Below, in pieces: positions 59,301-64,000 of a stretch of DNA of 64,000 nt; position 1 is the stretch's first letter, and the number at the start of each line of letters is the position of its first letter. The DNA is from Oxyruncus cristatus. Its lineage: Eukaryota > Chordata > Aves > Passeriformes > Cotingidae. The stretch lies in the NCBI GenBank assembly GCA_013399855.1, contig VXAY01004089.1, forward strand, positions 640,472-704,471, written 5' to 3'. Under the pieces are notes generated by a model. It searched no databases, was not told the DNA's origin, and worked only from the letters and a program-made list of their open reading frames with translations. The translations under genes and the position numbers were made by a program.

Positions 59301-61699
59301 TTGTTGACCCCATATTAACCCCTGGGTGACGCTGCAAGGACTTTTTAGATTCATTAATTTAACCATGCCCAGGGTAACCAATACCCCATCAGGGGTTTTG
59401 CCCTCCTGCTCCTTAATCACGTCACAAGCCCCCAAACCCCAGAAACTGCCCCAAATACCCAAAGCAGTGCCGAGAAAGAGTTCAGTTCACCTTCACAACA
59501 CCACAGTTACTCATCTCAGCAATTTCTCCCCCAGTTTGTTGTTACAGCTGCGGGTCCCAGTTCAGCCCTTGTAAAATAAATCTGTTATCAGAGCTTGTGT
59601 GTAATTACTGCTAAATGCATGTGGTTTATTTCCAATATCAGCATCCACATTAGGCATCAAAACCACTTCAGATGCAGCTATAACTGCACTTTATGGCTCT
59701 GTCATTTACTGGCTCGAAGCAACAAATATTTAATGTGACAGTGACACTAAAACACGGCTCAGCCTGTCCTGTAATCTGCATTTCCACGATGCCACGACGA
59801 GCTGCACACACTGACTGGGATGCAGCTTGTCTGCTCTGGGAAGCCTTTGCTGCTGAGACACAGGGAGCCAGGGCCTGTGTCACACTGGCAAGGACAATTA
59901 TTTTTGGCTACTCATGTAAATAAGCAGAGGGGATTAGCCTGGATTTCAGTGGAAACAGTCACGAGTCAAGATGCTTTTGTAGGTCTTGGGCACAACAGCA
60001 GCTCCTGTGATAATCAGGATCTGTGGAGCATCTCTCGTGAAGGTGCTGCCTTTCTGGGTGCACCAGAGTAGCTGGATTTTCATAGCCCTCTTTGGCTTTG
60101 GTGATGCCCACAAGTGACTCCTGGCAGCAGGGCAGGGGCCATACCAAGCCCCAGCTCCGTGGTTCCGTCTCTCCTGGCCCAGTGCAAGGACATGTCAGGT
60201 CCTGCACCCGGAGTGACCTGGAAGGGGACAGGGCCTTTGGGACGGGCTCCTGTGCAACCCAGAAAGTTTGTGGGGTTTGCAAGGTTTCAGGAGTGCCAGG
60301 GGGTTTAACGAGGTTGGGTCCAGGTTCTTCCAAACTTCAAAGGTACCTGGAGGACGCTGAGGTCGGGACACGTTCAGAGCATTTCCCGGATCAGCTCCTG
60401 CCCCCTGGCAGCGCTGAGCAGGGACTGCACATCACTGCCACCTCCCTGAGCCCATGCTGGCCATCTGCCACTGCTGTCCCCGCCTCCCCCGCTGCAGGGG
60501 GGAGCATCCTCCAGCCCTGAGCTAACAAGGAGCGTCTCCTCCTCCCCAGGATCTAAGAGGTGCGCCCGGAGATGTGGTGCGGTGGATGGAGGGGATGCGG
60601 TTTGCTGTGGTGAAAGTCATCCCCAAACTAATTCTATTGGCGTGCTTTGGAAAGTTTAATTGCAGCACTGTGGAGGAGGAGTGCTGAAATGGGGCTTGGG
60701 CACCTGGGTGGGCATAAATGTTTCTTCAGCAGCGAAGCTGAAGCAGAAGGACCCTCTGAGGCCCAGGTGTGGGGCTGGGATGGTCAGTCCTGCCCTCTGA
60801 ACCACCCACATCCATCACCCACCACCAAACCCCAGGCCCTCCCACCTGTGCAGATGCACCAAGGAGGAAGATTCTTTTAGGAGTTGTTCAGTTCTGCCCA
60901 GAAAGAAACAAGACCCAAATGCGGCTGCAGCCCCTTCCTTCTCCCTCCCTAACGTGCCCATGCACTGAACAACTTGCCAAGAGCCTCCTCACAGAATTTA
61001 CTGCAGCAAAAACTCTGACAGCCTTGTACAGGAAATCGGAGTTGTGTCGTGGCTTTTTTTAATTTAAGCAATGCACACAAATCAAGTGCATTTATTAAAT
61101 CAATGTATAGTCATTTTTACAAGGAAGTGTAATTTAAAAACAGACATAAAAGATTTCTGAAGTAACGATACACATCTCTCTTGGACAAATGTTATTTCAG
61201 GGATTTATGATAATCCCTTTTCTGAAAGAAAAACGGAGCTAATTGAAACAAACTTTGTACTTTCTATTAATGCCATTCAAACACAGCCTGTGCTGCCAGT
61301 TTTAAAGTGACACTGAAAGCTGATGCTGTTCTCAACAACACCACGGCCTCTCAGTTTTATGTACTTTTTAATTTCCTCTGTGGAAAATCTGTTCTTCATA
61401 AAAGGGCTGCTAAAAAAATGTGGAAAAAGTTGATTCATTCCATATTTACATTCTTGCTGGTACCTGGAAATGAACCAATTACCAACGTGAGCCAAAAGAG
61501 AAGTTAGAAAAGTCATTTAGAAAAGTCATCTTCCGACAGGCTGCGCTTCAGAAGTGCCCTGGGAAAGTTCTGCTCTGATGGCAAACACCTTTCATCCTAA
61601 TAGGATTTGGAGCCTCAGCCCCTCACTCGTGCAGCTCGTCCATGTCACCACTCCAGATCCTCCTGAGCTGGGCGTGGCTCTGGGGAGGGGCCTGGACCC

Positions 61700-62010
61700 A
61701 TATCCCAACCCCAAATTCACACTGGAACTGGAAATTCAACTTGACTGGAACCTGAACATGATCTCAAACCAAAACCTGAACAGGAACTCAAACCCAAACC
61801 CAAATCCCAAACCAAGCCCAAACCTGAACCTGAACACAACCCAACCCCGAGTCCAAACCCCAGCCAACCTCAAAAATGAACTCAAACCAAACCCAAACCT
61901 GAACCCCACCCAACCCCAACCCCAACCCCAACCCAACACAGCTGAACTCCTCCGCAAACCCAAACCCCAAACCAAACCTGAACTGTAACCCAACCCAAAT
62001 CTCGTCTCAA
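61700..62010 (+). repeat. A/C-rich minisatellite (AACCCAAACC type)
   Basis: Nearly G-free plus strand made of AACCTGAAC, AAACCCAAACCC, CCAACCCC units, with a core of hexamer CCCCAA repeats near 61910-61935. The minus strand is correspondingly G/T-rich (GGGGTT units). The open frame across it is a by-product of the composition. Confidence 0.9.
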
Positions 62011-62466
62011 ATCCCAACATCTCCTCAGCCCAGCACATCAGGGCAGGGCTGCTGTGGCTGCAGGGGAATGTTCTTCCACTAAACCCTCAGTACCACCTGT
62101 ACTGGTTTCACTGACCAAGGAAAAACCCCAACAATTTAATTCCCCAAAAGAGGGAAGGGGGCTTGCTTGGTTTAGACCTGACTTCTGGCGTTGCCGGTAT
62201 CCACCCTGTTGAAGTGATCTCTGCTTTGTCGTCGCTTTTCCCAGTTCCACCATGAGAGCTGCCAGAGGTGCCTCACCTACCCTCCAGCTGTGGCTGCTGC
62301 CACCTCCAGCCTGAGCAGCTCTTCCCTCTTCCCCTCAAAGTTTCACTCAAGCAGAAGCAACTTGCTGAAAAAAAACCCCTCCTCTCTGGAGGGGGGCTGT
62401 TTGTAGCTTCTGTGTCTCCGGTTTGTTACTCAGTTCTGCAGGAATACCCTTTTTTTCCCTGGGACT

Positions 62467-62481
62467 GGCTTTAATAAAGCC
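62467..62481 (+). other. Palindromic AATAAA element
   Basis: GGCTTTAATAAAGCC is a perfect 7-base inverted repeat around one base and includes AATAAA. A second stem, CCCCTCC...GGAGGGG, lies about 75 bases upstream. It could be a poly(A) signal of an unknown transcript or repeat. Confidence 0.4.
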
Positions 62482-63931
62482 TTGCAGTGGTGTCTGTGCC
62501 GTGTGGTTGCCCTCGAGGTTCCTCGCTCGGGGCTTGTGTGGCTTCAGCGCCGCTGGGGCCGGACAAGGGTTTATTAAATTCTGGTAGAAGAAGGAAAGTA
62601 GAAAGTTGAATTTCCAGCACTAATATGAATTTTATTCTTTTGCTGTTGGTTTATTTCTGTTGGTTTTTGAGTCTCATTTCAGACAACCAGGTTGATGGAC
62701 ACAACGTGGTGCTGCAGCTCCTCGTTCGGGAGCAAAGCACTGCCAGCCCTGCCCTCCCCCGGAGACAGGGAGAAACCTTGTCCCACTTCTTGCTGCACAG
62801 CCGTGTGAGTGTGGATATAATGAGCTGCAAAGTTTTGCCTCGTGGACTCTGGTCTCCCCACTCCATACCTGTGATCTCTGGTTGAGTTTATTTTGGTGAG
62901 GAATTAAACTGGGCAGCAGTGCCCGGCAGCCCCGTCGGTGCTTCCCTGCCACAGCAACATCTGGAGGATGCAGGGAGGATCAACCCCCTTCCTTGCAGGT
63001 GTGGGTAAAATACTTACAGAGAACCTTCCCACATTCAGGAGAACTGGGAAAGGAAATATTTGGTTCTCCTGAAGAGGGAGAGAAAGCCATTCCCCAGTCC
63101 TGCCCCTGCCCTGGCTGTGGGGCCCTCAGGGGGGATTGTGGTCTCTCATCCAGCCCCATGGTGTGTGGCTTGGGGTGCAAACCCTGGCTCAGAGCCCCCT
63201 GGAGATCCCAAGGCGCCTATCCAGAGGTGGCTCTGGGCAGGCAGGATTGATCCATTGATCCAGTACCCGATTCCCAGAGATCCCATCACAGCAGCTGCAC
63301 AATAACCATGGTCACAGGAGATATACGAGCATTGATCTGACACTAATAATCTTCTGCACTTCCACAGGGCTTTTAGGGACTCTCAAGGGTTTCTGACGTT
63401 GCTGTTCACATCCATAGCCTTGAAAGAGCCACTCCCATCCCTGGGAGCACCACAGACCTCGGGTTTGTAAAGCAGCAAAAATTAAAACTGCTTAATATGC
63501 AACAGGTTTCTCAGGCTCCCTGCCCCAAATGCTGTTTGTAAATCCAGCCCCTCGTGTTCCTCACAGCAAGCAGCGAATGGGCAAGTTGCTTTGTGGCCTC
63601 CAATTAAGTTAGGATTGATTTTATTCTATTTTTTTCCCTACAGGCAGACCGAAGAAGTACCTCCAGTTGAAATTGCTTTAGCCCCATTTTAAAGTATGCA
63701 CATTTGTCCTGGATTTAGCACATAGGCTGTTGGGGTTGCTATTTTAAATTAGCTTAAAAATCAATTGGAAAAAGCAACTTCCGTGCACAGCTGCAGAAAA
63801 CTGTGGGAGCTCCAATATCTGCTCCAAGGGCGCATCTGCAACTTCTTAAGTATTACAAGAGGTTACATGAAACACTGAATGTGGAGGCTTTAAACTCACT
63901 CAGCTAAAGTACACCACCATGGCATTCATTA

Positions 63932-63957
63932 AATATAATATATATATATATATATAT
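63932..63957. repeat. (TA)n microsatellite
   Basis: About ten TA units interrupted once, just before the right-edge CR1 tail. Confidence 0.9.
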
Positions 63958-63964
63958 GTCTGTC

Positions 63965-64000
63965 AGTGTTGGGTTAATGGCTGGACTTGATGATATTAAA
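63965..64000 (+). mobile_element. CR1 LINE tail at window edge
   Basis: GTTAATGGCTGGACTTGATG followed by ATATTAAA matches the CR1 3' region and is cut by the window end. Confidence 0.65.

Larger units (their letters stand above)
57790..64000. other. Intergenic region, no gene recognised
   Basis: Mixed composition. It contains moderately GC-rich sequence at 57900-58420, a CR1 fragment at 59208-59300, an A/C-rich minisatellite at 61700-62010, a palindromic AATAAA at 62467-62481, a (TA)n run at about 63935-63957 and a CR1 tail at the right edge. No exon was found. Confidence 0.5.

Noticed and set aside
61554..61988. ORF rich in Asn-Pro-Lys repeats
   Set aside because: It is the translation of the A/C-rich minisatellite, which lacks stop codons in this frame because of composition.
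32321..64000. SHOX2 or RSRC1 exons
   Set aside because: Expected from synteny further along, but no homeodomain or other recognisable exon was found in this window.
1..64000. CRISPR arrays, bacterial operons, phage or toxin systems
   Set aside because: Split exons, CR1 LINEs and vertebrate genes show this is animal nuclear DNA; the tandem repeats have no spacer structure.

Overview
The window is vertebrate nuclear DNA, almost certainly from a bird. It contains split exons with GT/AG splice sites and more than 20 fragments of avian-type CR1 LINE 3' ends (the 'tggtttgggttggaag...' family on one strand, its complement ending near 'attctatgat' on the other). There is also one avian ERV-like LTR fragment. 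No prokaryotic features were seen. The gene set and order (VEPH1 with PTX3 nested inside it, then a SLC66A1-like PQ-loop gene) match the human 3q25.32 block that continues towards SHOX2.

Layout. Positions 1-1880 hold the end of PTX3 on the plus strand: the end of its last intron, the last coding exon (445-1058) and a 3'UTR with a poly(A) signal at 1855. Positions 5179-9078 hold three 5' coding exons of VEPH1 on the minus strand, including the start codon at 8935. The following VEPH1 exons lie beyond the left edge, so PTX3 sits inside a VEPH1 intron in the opposite orientation. Positions 9079 to about 24000 look like VEPH1 intron 1 and upstream sequence: CR1 fragments, AT-rich stretches and no exon I can support. 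Positions 23960-24740 are a CpG-rich island with (CAG)9, a 415-base assembly gap and a 31-bp minisatellite. This is a plausible promoter area for VEPH1.

Positions 26559-32296 carry six exons on the plus strand of a SLC66A1-like (PQLC2L) lysosomal PQ-loop transporter homologue. Reading across the exons, exon 2 has an in-frame TAG inside otherwise well-conserved protein sequence. The expected exon 5 splice donor reads CT instead of GT. I therefore call the locus a decaying gene, in parallel with the human copy, which is catalogued as a pseudogene.

Positions 32321-64000 contain no recognisable coding exon. The stretch holds scattered CR1 pieces, one LTR fragment, several minisatellites, a CpG-dense patch (51440-51700) and AT-rich, homeodomain-site-rich blocks (about 53030-54030, 56560-57180, 57610-57790). 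Those blocks look like candidate conserved non-coding elements in the desert next to SHOX2. That last point is inferred from synteny and composition and is not demonstrated here.

No RNA gene, CRISPR array or multi-gene system was found. The most unusual finds are the two lesions in the SLC66A1-like gene, the shifted N-glycosylation sequon in PTX3, and the unstable repeats around the gap.
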